Positions 36,501-48,299 of a stretch of DNA of 64,000 nucleotides are shown piece by piece. Position 1 is the first letter of the stretch, and each line of letters starts with the position of its first letter. The stretch spans positions 17,422,001 to 17,486,000 of the forward strand of contig OU342631.1 of NCBI GenBank assembly GCA_910589415.1, in the 5' to 3' direction. The notes below the pieces were generated by a model. That model ran no database searches. It was not told the origin of the DNA and saw nothing but the letters and a program-made list of their open reading frames with translations. Origin of the DNA: Malachius bipustulatus (lineage: Eukaryota; Arthropoda; Insecta; Coleoptera; Melyridae). Position numbers and translations under genes: made by a program.

Positions 36501-38297
36501 ATGTATTTGAATGTCTTCAGATAAAATGAGCACGCTGTATAAAAAATGCACTACAAAGGAACTAAAACTGGCTCTCTTAATTAAATTGTTCAAAATTTGC
36601 TCTCACAACTTACTTTCTCAAAAGTAACCCTTCCCGTTTTTGCAAAACTTGATCTTCGGAACGTATACCTATACCTACTTCTTGAAATTTCTTGACACGC
36701 TCACCCCATTTATTTTAGAAAGGTTGCTCTTCATGAAACTTTCATTTTAAAAATTGCTCCCAGTCTTTTTTCATAGATTTGATTTAACTTAAATTTTCCT
36801 TATTCTCGCGATTTCGTTTTTGTAACTTTACCGTAAAAAAATAAGACGTACGCATTTTTTTAAGACTTTTATAAAATCTAGTGTTTAATAAACTTTCAAT
36901 TATCAATAAAACCGATCCCGCAACTTCCTATTTCAAAACACCTCCCCTACACACCCTTTTGAAACTTGATATTTTAAATTACATCTTCAAAACTGTATTC
37001 CCGACTTACTTCAAAAAAATGGCTTTCCAGACTTAATTTTAGAAAGCTACCCTCGTATGACTTATATTATCTCAAAACTTATACTTGAGAGAATATAAAA
37101 ATGAAAGTTTTATATTACCTTCAACTATCGACATATCCTGCATATATTTTCAAACCCTCGAGCGGAAAAGTCATGGGAAAAGTTCCATCATAAAAGCGTC
37201 CTATTTATCGCCGTAGGAGTTAAATCGAAAGGGACCGAGATTCTGAGTTACAAAGTAATATTAGCCGCAATGAATCTGCAGGGACGAATTTAGGGCTGGT
37301 TTTAGCACTTGAGGTTGAATGCATTTAGAGGCAGTTAAAAAAAGAACATTTCGTTCGTGCGAACGATTTCGATTCAGGATGTTTGATTCAGAATTTTAGA
37401 GTAAAAGTGATTTAAAATCAATATAGCAGCAAACCAGATGATCGCTTTTCTTCCCATTTATTCTGAATTACATTACGATTTTCTTTGCAACTGTTCTCTT
37501 AATTGGAAAATAAAACTATTTTTACTCCTTATAAAGTTCCTCTATTAGGAACCGAATACCCGTGAGAGGATTCAAGGATTCAGCTTTTAAGAATAACGTA
37601 AAACTCTTTAGTCAATCACCATTCTAGTATAAAGTATTTATATTATAAATTCCTAGATATCTCTCTAGGGACCTAATGAAATTAACCCCCGGCTAGAATT
37701 TCTAATAAAAGTTTGCCTCCCCATAGTTATTTTTACGACTGGTACATCCCTGCTCCTTGAAGAAGAATTACAGCATCTTGAAGACATAATAATAAAAAAT
37801 TGAAGTATGTTTTTTGGAGCTATATGAAAAGTTAGAGTTACTGTTCTATTATATCATAGCGATGTGAAAAGTACTTGAAATAAAACGTGGGTTTTATTTT
37901 TATGGGTACACTGTGTTTCATTCCCATTTTACAGTAAATCCTGAAACGCATTTAACTCTACCAGGAATTACTATCAAAGCTGACACTATAAATATTTCCC
38001 ATAGAATCGTCAGTCCTGCTCAATAATAACAAACGGTTGAATTATTAACGATCCTGATCGTTTTATAATAATTAAACTTGCCCACAATAAGCAGAATTAA
38101 TAAATATGGTAAAATTTATACAATATTGTTTGAAACAATATTTGTTTTATTGCTTTTTTTTCAATATTCAATGCCTAATGATCATCCTATCGCTTGTACT
38201 TATAAGCCTGACCTGATTTCAATATATTTTTTTAAACTACATTCTGATATATATTTTTTCTACTCCCAACCTTTAATATGCATATTAAATATGAATC

Positions 38298-38350
38298 ACC
38301 AGTGCTTTAATGGGTCTCATTAAGATACAAATTTTCATTAAAGCACTGGT
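38298..38350. repeat. Hairpin with 15-bp perfect stem
   Basis: accagtgctttaatg (38298-38312) and its exact inverse (38336-38350) with a 23-nt loop. Confidence 0.7.
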
Positions 38351-40218
38351 CAAGCTATCCAATGGCAGAGGGAGCATTTGCAATCGAATCGGTTCCTATT
38401 CGCTCACGATCGGGTCGGCAAGCCAACCGAAGTCACAGAGTTGTCATACTCACGGCAAAAATTGCCTTGTGATATAAGTTCTGTATTTCTGAAAAAAAAT
38501 TCTGAACGTTTATTTAATTTAGAACATAAGTAACATTCAAAGAAAATTTATCAAGATTTTATGTTACCTTAATTAATTTGATAAGTAGGTATATCGTGTA
38601 AAAGATGGGAAGATAAAGTATTATATCATTCGTAGCGCTCCGTGATAGTATTCAAAGCGGCAACGCTGCGACCCGCGTTGCGCAGGTAAACAATATCGTA
38701 ATTATTGGCTGTCAATGTTATTAAAATTATTAATGAATCTCAAAATCGAAGCGTAAAATTCGGAATTCGAACTTCGCATAATAAAAATTACGCAGTAGTG
38801 AGTAGTGCCCTTTAAACTTGATACTAAAACATGTCTCAGCAGAACAACCTTAGCGACGAAGAGAAAATTTGGTAATATGCGTAAACAAATAGCAACCTAT
38901 CTTAACCTCAATGATCCGCAATTGTACACGGGTCATTGTTAAAATATATAATTTTTTAATCTTTTCTATGAAATAAAAAAGGGTCGTAGAAAAAATAGTG
39001 TATGGAACTCGCAGATAATGGCTATTAATACGCTCTTATGATGGTTAAGATACGAGCCGTAGGCGAGTGTTAACCATCATACTCGCGTATTATAATAGCC
39101 TTCATTATAAGCTCGTTGCATAATATACTAATCTGGTCAGGTTTTACCAGATAATATATTAAGTTCTCTATCTAAACATTCTGTTAACATTTCTCTTAAC
39201 ATACAAACAAGTATATCTCGCAAGATTCTGCCTTTATGTTAGCTACGGCGAATGTTATTGAGCTTGAGCCCAATTTAATGCCATTTTCTTCATTATACTA
39301 TTCCGTTATTTGGTTCGATTACATGGTTTTCTCCTATTATAACAATGTTATATTCTTGGATAATTCTATCAGTATGTTCGCCTAAAGCTCATAAATACAA
39401 AGCTAGTGTTTATTAAATGCCCACCAGTTATTTTACCGTCGACATTACTATCCTAAAGCCGTTTTTCTTATCAGTAGACGAGTCTAACTTGAACTTACCT
39501 GTAACGAATCCGATAATATCCGAAAATTTTCGTAGGGATTTCTGCAGAATTTTTTCTCCACTTACAGCTACCCAGGTTCCTAAAACATACCAAGAGGGAG
39601 TTTATGGGACACCTACATGTTTCGGATCATCTTCTTATCTAAAAATCTAACGAGACTAGCTGTCAAAATGTTTTCGCTTTCTATTTTCAAAAATTAATTT
39701 TTTTACACAACAGCTTCAGTGCATCGTATCAGCTCTCAGTAATAATTATTATCTATGAGAATTCAATCTTCAAATCAAAACTAATTTTAACTCCAACAAT
39801 TATTGTTGGAGTTAATCACGACCATGACATGATTATCTGGCTATAAAAGTGAGTGTTACCTTACACATTTCCTTCATTTAAAAGCGAATAAACGTAGTTT
39901 TATATTCGGTAATTATACCTTAGAATTAGCATTAGTAGTACACAATGTTAATGGATATTGACACGTTTTAAGCAAACTGCTTGCATTCAATATGCAATTA
40001 ATGCGATTGTCAATTAATCAGATCGATGTTTCAATGTAATTACTATCCTATAAGCCCAGCGCTTCTAGACAATAGACTAGAAAAAACAACCCTTAGTAGT
40101 GATGGTGATGGTGATGTAATTATTTCATGAATAAGACAAGCTACGAGAATAATGGATACAATAATAATTATGTCAAGTAAAATATTGTCGGATAGTGTAA
40201 CTAGGAATAAAATTCTAA
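38351..40218. other. No recognised gene; two hairpins
   Basis: One hairpin is at 39020-39100. Another is a near-perfect 27-base palindrome at 39788-39814 (arms taactccaacaat). The frames 38078-38323 and 39417-39650 show no domains. Confidence 0.4.
39020..39100. repeat. Hairpin around 39020-39100
   Basis: ggctattaatacg...gatggttaa on the left pairs with ttaaccatc...cgtattataatagcc on the right, with a GC-richer loop. It may be an end or relic of a DNA element. Confidence 0.5.
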
Positions 40219-40367
40219 TGCCCGTATTCACAAACGATAATTTCCTAAATAATTACGTAATCAATTATCCCCATCTCATTCTATTGCAAAAAAACTGCAT
40301 ATCTCCATCTCACTCATATAATTAATTACGTAATTATTTAGGAAATTATCGTTTGTGAATACGGGCA
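40219..40367. mobile_element. MITE with TAA target duplication
   Basis: A 149-bp element. Its ends TGCCCGTATTCACAAACG and the exact inverse extend into arms of about 50 bp. TAA flanks both sides (40216-40218 and 40368-40370). A 3-bp TAA duplication is typical of PIF/Harbinger-type (Tourist-like) MITEs. The arms are almost unmutated, so it is probably a recent insertion. Not coding. Confidence 0.8.
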
Positions 40368-40849
40368 TAAATCTGCCACTTAGGTACAGAACTGTCAGCT
40401 CAAAAAAGAGTGAAGTAAAGGCTATGGTATAGTCCGATAAAGTTTAAAAAGTCATACGTATGGATTAAGAATACACATCCTTCTGATAGTTCGATTTATT
40501 TTGTTTCATGTACGTGGTTTTCATAGTAACCGTCCAGTTTGTCTAAACACTCCATCTCGCATAAATAAGTATACGTCAACATTGGTTTTGAATGAGAATG
40601 AAATGAACAGAACAAAGGATAGAGTGTCATTACGTGAATAAATTTTCTGTAGTTGTCAGTGGCTCTCAAACTGACGTAAGCGGTTCAATTCATTGTTTGA
40701 ATGATTCCTTCAATAATTTACGCTCGTTCGCAACTTGACATTTAACTGTTTGACAGTTTCTGGTGAAATTAAAAATATTAATTCGGACGGTTAGTGTGAC
40801 GTCACATCTGACTTTTTAAACTTAATCGTACCATATTGTTTAATGCGTT

Positions 40850-41162
40850 GCCCAGAGGATATAAGAAAATAAGAAGCAAAAACACTAGAAAAAGGAAAAA
40901 AAAATGGATACCGGGGACATAAAATTTGATGTAAAAATGGTCAGGATTGAGGGGAGGAACTTCCATATCAATAATTAGTTAGTTTTTAGTTTTAGTTTTT
41001 AGAATTAAGGTATTTATTTAAGGAGTTTAATTGCATGTAGCCAGACCTACGCACAGGCAACCTCGTTTACCTCTGTAGGGTATTACATTTGTAATTACCA
41101 TGTAATTGTGTATGTATTCTATCTGGTTTGAATAAATAAATGAAAAAATAAATAAATAAATA
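40850..41162 (+). repeat. Possible LINE 3' end with AAATAAAT tail
   Basis: An end-of-ORF-like stretch (about 40895-40978, finishing in a stop) is followed by a UTR-like region and an (AAAT)n tail at 41131-41162. This is the layout of a LINE 3' terminus. No RT motif remains, so it is tentative. Confidence 0.35.
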
Positions 41163-44100
41163 TAACCATCTCAATCCCACTTCAGATATTTATAATAAAT
41201 TATTCTTATCTTCTCTAGGAATATTTGATTATGATTGGTGCTGCATTTTTACTAAACATAACTGATCTTGAACAAAAATGCCGTACATCACAGGCGTGGT
41301 CAGTAGGATTTTATGCTATTTATTCCCACCTGCATAATGCTTCGTATATTTGGCAAGAAAACTGTTAATTATCATCAATTCCGAATTCAGCAGGCATAGC
41401 GTAAACCGATACCGAAGTTACACTATATCCGACTTTCTAGCAGGATGATAGATGTGTGCTCAGGAATGAGGACCAGCAGGAACGGGAATGTGTAACGATG
41501 AAACAGCAGGCGGATGGCTCGTTTACGGCAACGTAGGCCATAAATCTCCCGATGCATGGCGTCTCCTGGAGAAGGCTACATGAAGGTGCATGCAGACTAC
41601 AACCCATATATCGTTTAGATTTGCAACTCTTTGTCAGTGCTTCATTGTAAATTTTCTTTTCACATTTTTCAACAATAGCAACGAGAAAATAGTCAACATA
41701 TCAATCCTATGAGAGTATTCATTACAGACAGCTATGAAATTTTCGAGGATCAGTAGTTTAGTTCAATTTCATAGGTGCAACAATCAATTCTTTGAACAAC
41801 ACATCCTCAAATTGTTGGCGAATATAACGCCCCGTTACTTTCACCTCGTCAGCCTGACACATCACCAATCACACCAAGAGACAATTTCAGATTGTGTCAT
41901 ACAAAGAATTTCATTGCTGTTCAATAAAACGATTGCTGTCATTGATATATTTTTTTTATTATGCCAATTTGTTTCTGCGGACGAGGTGGTGTAATTTCAA
42001 AAGTTTCATTACTTTCGCGTTTCCGAGTGCTAACCTTTTTCATTAATTGAAGTTCACTCCTGATACTCGAAGCGATGGTGAATTTGAATTTACCATTGAT
42101 GCCAAGCTGAGGTTGAGAATGTTGATAACGTGAATGCGTTCTATAGCAAAATTATAATACAGCGAAAAATAATTATGATGTGTGAATAAATTAAATCAGC
42201 TTCGGTTCCCAAATTCTCATTTATTCTGTGAAGTAAACCTTGGTTCAATTCGAAAAAAATATGGCCTGCGGCTACCGAGAATGGCACTTCCCAGAATTAC
42301 TCTCCTCTCTACTAATTACCTACTCCCCAGAAAACGAGATTCTTGACAATGAAACCAGTAACTAGATTAGGAACATGCTCTTCGTGCACCTTCAATTGAG
42401 AATGAGGTCCGCTTTCGAGAATTCTGGTCAGAGACCCTTTAGACCTTGGTACTTACATCAGATATACTGATCCAATTTTCAGGTGTTTACATTTACACAA
42501 TTTACACCTCCAAGTGAAAAATCTTGAAATGTCTCCTAGAGACTCAACAAAGACTCCACAAATGTTGCAGTTATAACAGGAACAACCCAACGTCCAGGAA
42601 ATACAACATACCACCCCGCAATTGGCTTCTTTGAGTCAAAATGATGAGAACCAATTTGCTCTTTTCCGTTTTATTGCCCCGCGACGCTTCTTCGACCATT
42701 GCGTGAAGCGAATTTCTAGCATAGGTATTTGAGGTTTGACTTAAGAACAGAAACATTTTCGAGAACCTGATTAGAACTATCTCCTCTGAAGTGAAGGGTT
42801 TCCCCTTACCACCTTCTACCTATAGCTTTGTCTACGTTACTCTCAAGTCTCAACGACCCTCCATACACCCCAACTTTTTCCTAGCCTATACGGCCAATAG
42901 GCTTACTTCGGCAAAATTAATTTCATTTAACAACTTCATACAATACAATTCATAAACGCTTGCTAACCTGTACCTAAATCTGTAAAGACGGAAAACTTCA
43001 CAAGGCGATTTCAGGGTATCTCTGACGACGAGTGCCGCTGTTATAAAAAAAAATCATTACTAAATTCTATTAGACAAATTATTGGTATCTCCGTATTTCT
43101 GATCCTGATGATGACTCATTGACAATCGAGTTTTCCTTATTTATACCTATGCAAATAACCCGGAGAAGGACAAAACCTATGTATAAAAAATAGTAAAATA
43201 AGAAAACGCATAGTGGACAAGCACCTTTAAACGTCAATCCTTCAATATCTAATTCCATCTATAAGGCGATAACACCCTGTCCTGTCCAGGTCAGACGGCA
43301 AGTCTGGAGGATTACGTTGTGGCGCCCTTTCGCCCATTCACAGATCCAGCTCAAGGTTAAGGATCTGATTAGCTACGGAATATGATCATGAATGCCAGGG
43401 AAAGAGGCTAAAGGAGCTATTAAAAGTCGTTCAGTGAAGAGCAGGAAAATTTTATTTCATTTAAAATAGGGTCATATACGACTTGTTAAAGGCCATATGA
43501 AGCTTTTCTATGCGAGAACTCTCATGAATCGTTGGATCTAAAAGTAATATGTAAAATTAATGGTCGTGATAGTTCTACGAAAAAAAAGATTCGTAATGTT
43601 AAATGTGGTGACTATACAGAAAGTGTACAATGTGGCAACGCACGAATGGTTTCAATAAATAATACTAGCCTTTCAATTATTTAATTGACTGTACGAACAT
43701 AACTGATGCTTTGTTTGGAATTGGAATGAAATATTTTCTTATTTTAATCTACAATATTTGGCATCCAGATAATTATGCCAATTAATTATAAAAAGCATTT
43801 TTTTACAATAAATAGTAACTATAAGTAATAGCAAAGTCATACTTGAACTTGATCAATTATGATTATCGATTTACTACAGTGACAGCAGCTAATTAAAATT
43901 TTCCTTAGATCAATTAAATTATTTATCCATTTCCAGAGAGCCCATTTCCATGAGTCATTTGCTTGAAGAACTGTATCATGAGATTGGTAGTCATGAGTGG
44001 TATCTCATGATGAAGCCCCCCTTTATGCGTATGGGTATGAGAACTTGATTTGAAACTGAAGGCATGCACGAAACCGTTTCGTCCTCGTTGTGGATTCATC

Positions 44101-44220
44101 AGCATATCAGATACACAACTCATATATACGAAAAATTGGAAGTTATACTTATGCTAACGAATCTTCCGCGATGTTAGTAACTTCTAACCTCTTCAATTAA
44201 TAGGTACCTAACTAACTATA
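41163..44220. other. No recognisable gene
   Basis: AT-rich intronic DNA without domain-bearing frames, RNA genes or clear element ends. Confidence 0.45.
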
Positions 44221-46016
44221 CAGGGTGATCAGTAACTCGCGCACTCAGAGCATACTACGGCAAACTTCACTTTTTAAGAGTGGTAAATTTTCTTACTGCA
44301 GTGTTGTACGTTCTTTTCTTCCCAAGATGTGACCATTTTTGTAAAAAATGGTGGCAACACTACACTGAACATGTGAATAAGTTCGGGTTAGATGTTATTG
44401 TTATTATTTTTACTTCCCTAGCAACGAACGCATTTGAATTTTTTATATTATTCTAAGTTGAGTTTATGCGGTTGCCAAACTTCAAATTTCGTTCAGATTT
44501 AGGTACACAGTAAGAAATTTATATATAGAGGGTGTCCCATAATATGTGGGCAATCTCCCGGATTTGGATAAATTTCGTAAAAATAAATGAAAAAATAGCT
44601 ATAAAATTAATTCCTCAGAGACACCCCTACAAAGATATTAGCTGTTGAAGTTGAGGGTTGAAAATCAATATTTTGCAATAACTTTTTTATTTCTTGACCG
44701 ATTTTGATAATTTTTGGTGTTATTTTGTATTATTTTGAACTGTTTAGAATAGTGTTTTATAATCTTTGGTAGCACATACATAGACCTCGGGATGGCATAA
44801 CCCCCTCATTCACTTGAAAGAAAACAATAAAAATAATAATTTTACAGTTTTTTAAGGTTAATTTTCTTTTTATTTGACATTTTTTACATAAAAAATGTAT
44901 TTTTATTTATTTCGATAGAGCGAACCGTTATCGAGATAAACGTCCTTCTAATAGGTGATGCGTCGCAGGAACTTTCTAAATTTCAAGTAAATTTTAACAA
45001 GATGGCTGATCTTGACAGTAAATTGAGCAGGAAACAAAACAATAACTTAGTTAAATACACGTCAGTGTCAAAAGATTTCATTTCATGCAGATTCAATTCT
45101 AACTGATTTTCTGCGTATTCAGCGTTTTTGTAACTCAGTTTAAAATCAGTTCTAATTGAATCTGCATGAAATAAAATCTTTGCACTATTTGACGTGTATT
45201 TAATTAAGTTATTGTTTTGTTTCCTGCTCAATTTACTGTCAAAGGTCAGCCATCTTGTTAAAATTTACTTGAAATTTAGAAAGTTCCTGCGACGCATCAC
45301 CTATTAGAAGGACGTTTATCTCGACAACGGTTCGCTCTATCGAAATAAATAAAGATACATTTTTTATGTAAAAAATTTCAAATAAAAAGAAAATTAACCT
45401 TAAAAAACTCTAAAATTATTATTTTTATTGTTTTCTTTCAAGTGAATGAGGGGGTTATGCCATCCCGAGGTCTATGTATGATCTACCAAAGATTATGAAA
45501 CACTATTCTAAACAGTCCAAAATAGTACAAAATAAAACCAAAAATTATCAAAATCGGTCAAGAAATAAAAAAGTTATTGCAAAAAATTGATTTTCAACCC
45601 TCAACTTCAACAGCTAATATCTTTGTAGGGGTGTCTCTGAGGAATTAATTTTATGGCTATTTTTTCATTTATTTTTATGAAATTTACCCAAATCCGGGAG
45701 ATTGCCCACATATTATGGGACACCCTGTATACCATATATGGTATCAATTTCCAACATTCTCAATTCCTCTGTAAAGAGGTTTTGTGGAAAAAAAATTGAT
45801 GAATTATATGATATCCGTTCCAGACATTACAGTAACCTGAATTTTTCATTAATTTTTATCACGGTTATTGAAAAAATTACCTTTAAACTCGGATGAGGGA
45901 AACTCTGTAACTTGAACACCAACCGTTGGATTCAATTTTTTTTTTGCAGAATATCCTTAATTTTAATGGGCTCTATATCGCCCTGTATTTCGAGTGCGCG
46001 AGTTACTGATCACCTG
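44221..46016. mobile_element. Element IR6 with short CAGGGTG terminal repeats, host of IR7
   Basis: Starts CAGGGTGATCAGTAACTCGC and ends with the inverse (one C shorter) at 46016, with TA on both sides. Only about 25 bp are inverted repeats; the sequences inside (44250-44527 and 45730-45990) differ. IR7 lies within. Without IR7 it would be about 0.6 kb. No transposase frame is visible. Confidence 0.75.
44528..45727. mobile_element. Near-perfect 1.2-kb palindrome IR7, nested in IR6
   Basis: Arms 44528-45110 and 45142-45727 are almost identical in inverse orientation, with a centre of only 31 bp. The right end is CACCCTG-TA; the left end is TA-GAGGGTG, one mismatch from the shared terminus. 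The block ggtgtcccataatatgtggg recurs at both ends. The 82-codon frame at 44983-45231 is a by-product of the palindrome. It is the longest foldback in the window and the one with the least divergence between arms. Confidence 0.9.
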
Positions 46017-47715
46017 TAAAAATAGAAACAAAAAATTGTATGGTTTACGTTGACATGGACGCAATGGTACCGTCCATGTCTTCAGTTTTCTGGACTTAAT
46101 TTTCCTTATTTTAAATTGCTAAGTTTGTGGTTTATGTCATTATTAAACCAGTTGTCTAAGATAATTTTTTTGATGGCTTGAGGGGTGAAAGTCTCCCTAC
46201 TAAGACGCCTGTGATTGCATTAGACGAGTCTTGAAACAAACCTCGAGGCATTGAAGGGATCAGAACAAAAAAATTCAATTACTATTGGATTCCATAGCTC
46301 TTGGGAAAATAACATTGAACGACTTGTCTCTGGTTACTTCTAGAAGAGCAAAAATAGTCAGTTACCTATATGATTGGTTTTTGTGATACAACTTAAAAAA
46401 TTCCATTCCTATAAATTCTCAGTAGGAAAGGAGAAATGGCTCGAAGCAAGTGTTAGTCGGTTTCTCAACCTCACGCTGTGAGGCTGTTTAATTCTTAGAA
46501 CGATTCAAAGGTACAATTGAAAAATTTCACGTGTTTAGGAAAAGTTGAGGAATTTTCAAGATTTTGTAAGGTGCATTGAAGAGACAATCAAGAAATGCAA
46601 AAATCAGGACTCAAAGTTTCAAACAGTCATGCAAAGGGCGTAGGTGTTTGAGAAACGTGGTAAATTCTCGTTGTCAGGTCTACAGGTCGATTAAAGAATT
46701 ATTCCAGTTTATTCGCAACAATTTTTGGTTTTATAAAGATCTACTTTACGGCTAGAGTAGTTTTTCGTCGCGCGACTAAACGTGCACATATAAAAAATTA
46801 CAAACTTTTTATCAGGATTCTTTTTGTCGTGATTGATGGCGTAGTCCCCGGACTTGGGAGAATATCCTTTTTGTAATTTAATAATAATTTAATAATTTTA
46901 ATTTCGACGTGTATAAGCCCGAAACCTGCCCTCTAGAGTTCGATTCTGTGAAATGCTCTTGTAAATAAGCGGAAATGATCAAAAATTTTCTCCAAAAATA
47001 TTAGCGCTGTAAACGTTTTTCCATAATTCAAATAGTATCCATGGTTGATTTTACAAAAATCCACTCGATTATTTGAAGAACTACATTTTTTCTTAAATAA
47101 TCTTCAAGGTCTCGCAGAGAACATCCTGTTGGATATTAAGTTGCTATACAATGGAGTTAATTTAAGTCTGAAAGTGAGATTTTTCCGAATTAGTATTAAA
47201 CGGGATAGTTCAATGAAAAGACCCCCGAAATCCCCCGATCCTAATACATGTCAAAATTTTTCAAATTTTTTAACTGAAATAAATTTAACAGGAAAACTTG
47301 CTTGTTTTATTGAATAAAAAATTCCCTTGTTGTCAATTCGGTTCTTTTTTAAGCTCATCTAGATTACTCGAATCATTTGATACCCTCGCAAACGTCGCTC
47401 ATCCAATCAACATTCGACGACCTGTAATTTCTAAGCAAACATTCAACCAGATGAAATGTAAAATGTATAACCGTACTGAATGGAACCTAAAACCGTAATC
47501 CATAATATGTTTTGAACGAAATCAATAAACGAAATGATAACGATAAAAATACAGTTAAGCTCCTTCCAATTTCTACCCCCTCTGCGGAATCGGTAAGCTT
47601 TTTCCTCTCTCGATGGAGAAGGTCACGTTTCCGGGGTTGCCAAAGTGTCGGTTATTATCAAAAATCACCTCATATCAGATCACCATCGATATTAAACTCG
47701 AATTATTTGTTTCAG
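46017..47715. other. End of receptor intron 1, no gene recognised
   Basis: AT-rich. The frames at 47045-47317 and 47298-47498 have no recognisable domains. A polypyrimidine stretch and acceptor precede exon 2 at 47716. Confidence 0.45.
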
Positions 47716-47940
47716 GTAAATGGCCATTTAGTGTGATATGGTGCAACGTGTACTGCACCTGCGACGTGCTGGCTTGCTCAGCCTCCATTCTTCACATGTG
47801 TTTCATCAGTCTTGGACGCTATTTGGGCATCAGGAACCCGCTCAAAACGCGTCACAGCACCACGACAAGGACAGTCGTCCTGCGGATAGCACTTGTATGG
47901 CTTCTAGCTATGCTAGTCTCAAGTTCCATTACAGTATTAG
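47716..47940 (+). CDS. 5-HT2B: 5-HT2B-like serotonin receptor, coding exon 2 (TM3, TM4)
   Basis: Seventy-five codons' worth of sequence, entered in phase 1 after the acceptor ttgtttcag (ends 47715) and left in phase 1 at donor gtcagt (47941). It starts with the WPF loop and the Cys that pairs with extracellular loop 2. TM3 follows, with the amine-binding aspartate 3.32 in CDVLA (codon 47763-47765). The canonical DRY motif at the end of TM3 reads GRY (codons 47814-47822). The basic second intracellular loop follows (RNPLKTRH), then TM4 with the conserved Trp in VWLLAML. These blocks are the strongest evidence for the insect 5-HT2B type. The short intron after this exon makes the exon 2 to exon 3 join secure. 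Confidence 0.92.
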
Positions 47941-48022
47941 GTCAGTATATAAGAGAACTCATCTTCCATTGTTCAATGAATATATTTCAAATCGGGTTTG
48001 ATCATTCAGTACTTTTTTTCAG
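47941..48022 (+). other. 5-HT2B: Intron 2 of the 5-HT2B-like gene (82 nt)
   Basis: Begins gtcagt and ends ttttttcag. It splits a Gly codon after the first base. Some open frames read through it, but the conserved receptor sequence is only restored when it is removed. Confidence 0.9.
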
Positions 48023-48299
48023 GTATAACCAACCAAGAAAATATAATGCCAGAACCGCAGCAATGCGTAATAAACAACAGGGCCTTTTTCGTTTTTGGGA
48101 GTCTGGTTGCGTTTTATATCCCCATGGTGATTATGGTGGTGTCATATGCGTTGACTGTGCAATTGCTGAAAAAGAAGGCGAGATTTGCTGCTGAGCATCC
48201 AGAGCATGATCAGTTTAGAAGATTGGGAGGGATTAGGTACGGGAAAGAGCACCGGCCTCCCACATCTTCCGCTTGGAGGACTTCTGGATCGACTGAAAG
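48023..48299 (+). CDS. 5-HT2B: 5-HT2B-like serotonin receptor, coding exon 3 (ECL2, TM5, start of ICL3)
   Basis: Entered in phase 1 after a polypyrimidine tract and cag (ends 48022), and left in phase 2 at donor gtaatt (48300). It encodes extracellular loop 2 with its conserved cysteine (QQCVINN). TM5 is [17 protein letters not shown] with the FYIP proline (5.50). The start of intracellular loop 3 is rich in Lys, Arg and Glu ([14 protein letters not shown]). Neither the spacing from the TM3/TM4 exon nor the motif order needs correction, so this is an intact exon. Loop 3 continues in the exon at 54055. Confidence 0.92.

Larger units (their letters stand above)
34608..38297. other. No recognised gene apart from a candidate ORF at 35958
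   Basis: AT-rich. It contains a half copy of the IR3 family at about 36354-36500 and the small candidate exon listed separately. Confidence 0.4.
8433..47715 (+). other. 5-HT2B: Intron 1 of the 5-HT2B-like gene (39.3 kb, filled with mobile elements)
   Basis: Bounded by donor gtaagt at 8433 and acceptor ttgtttcag ending at 47715. It separates TM2 from TM3 within one Gly codon. It contains most of the LINE, SINE, LTR and inverted-repeat elements listed below. No host gene with convincing coding sequence was found inside it; a short candidate ORF lies at 35958. Confidence 0.88.

Noticed and set aside
38831..38873. Short frame starting MSQQNNLSDEEKIW
   Set aside because: Only 14 codons. A weak possible donor follows, but there is no partner exon and no family resemblance.
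39417..39650. 77-codon frame
   Set aside because: No recognised motif, splice context or repeats.
44983..45231. 82-codon minus-strand frame
   Set aside because: Spans the centre of palindrome IR7, so the same sequence is read out and back. Not a gene.
47613..48194. 193-codon frame reading through exons 2 and 3
   Set aside because: It reads through intron 2 and then in a wrong frame. Splicing at 47940/48023 restores the GPCR sequence.
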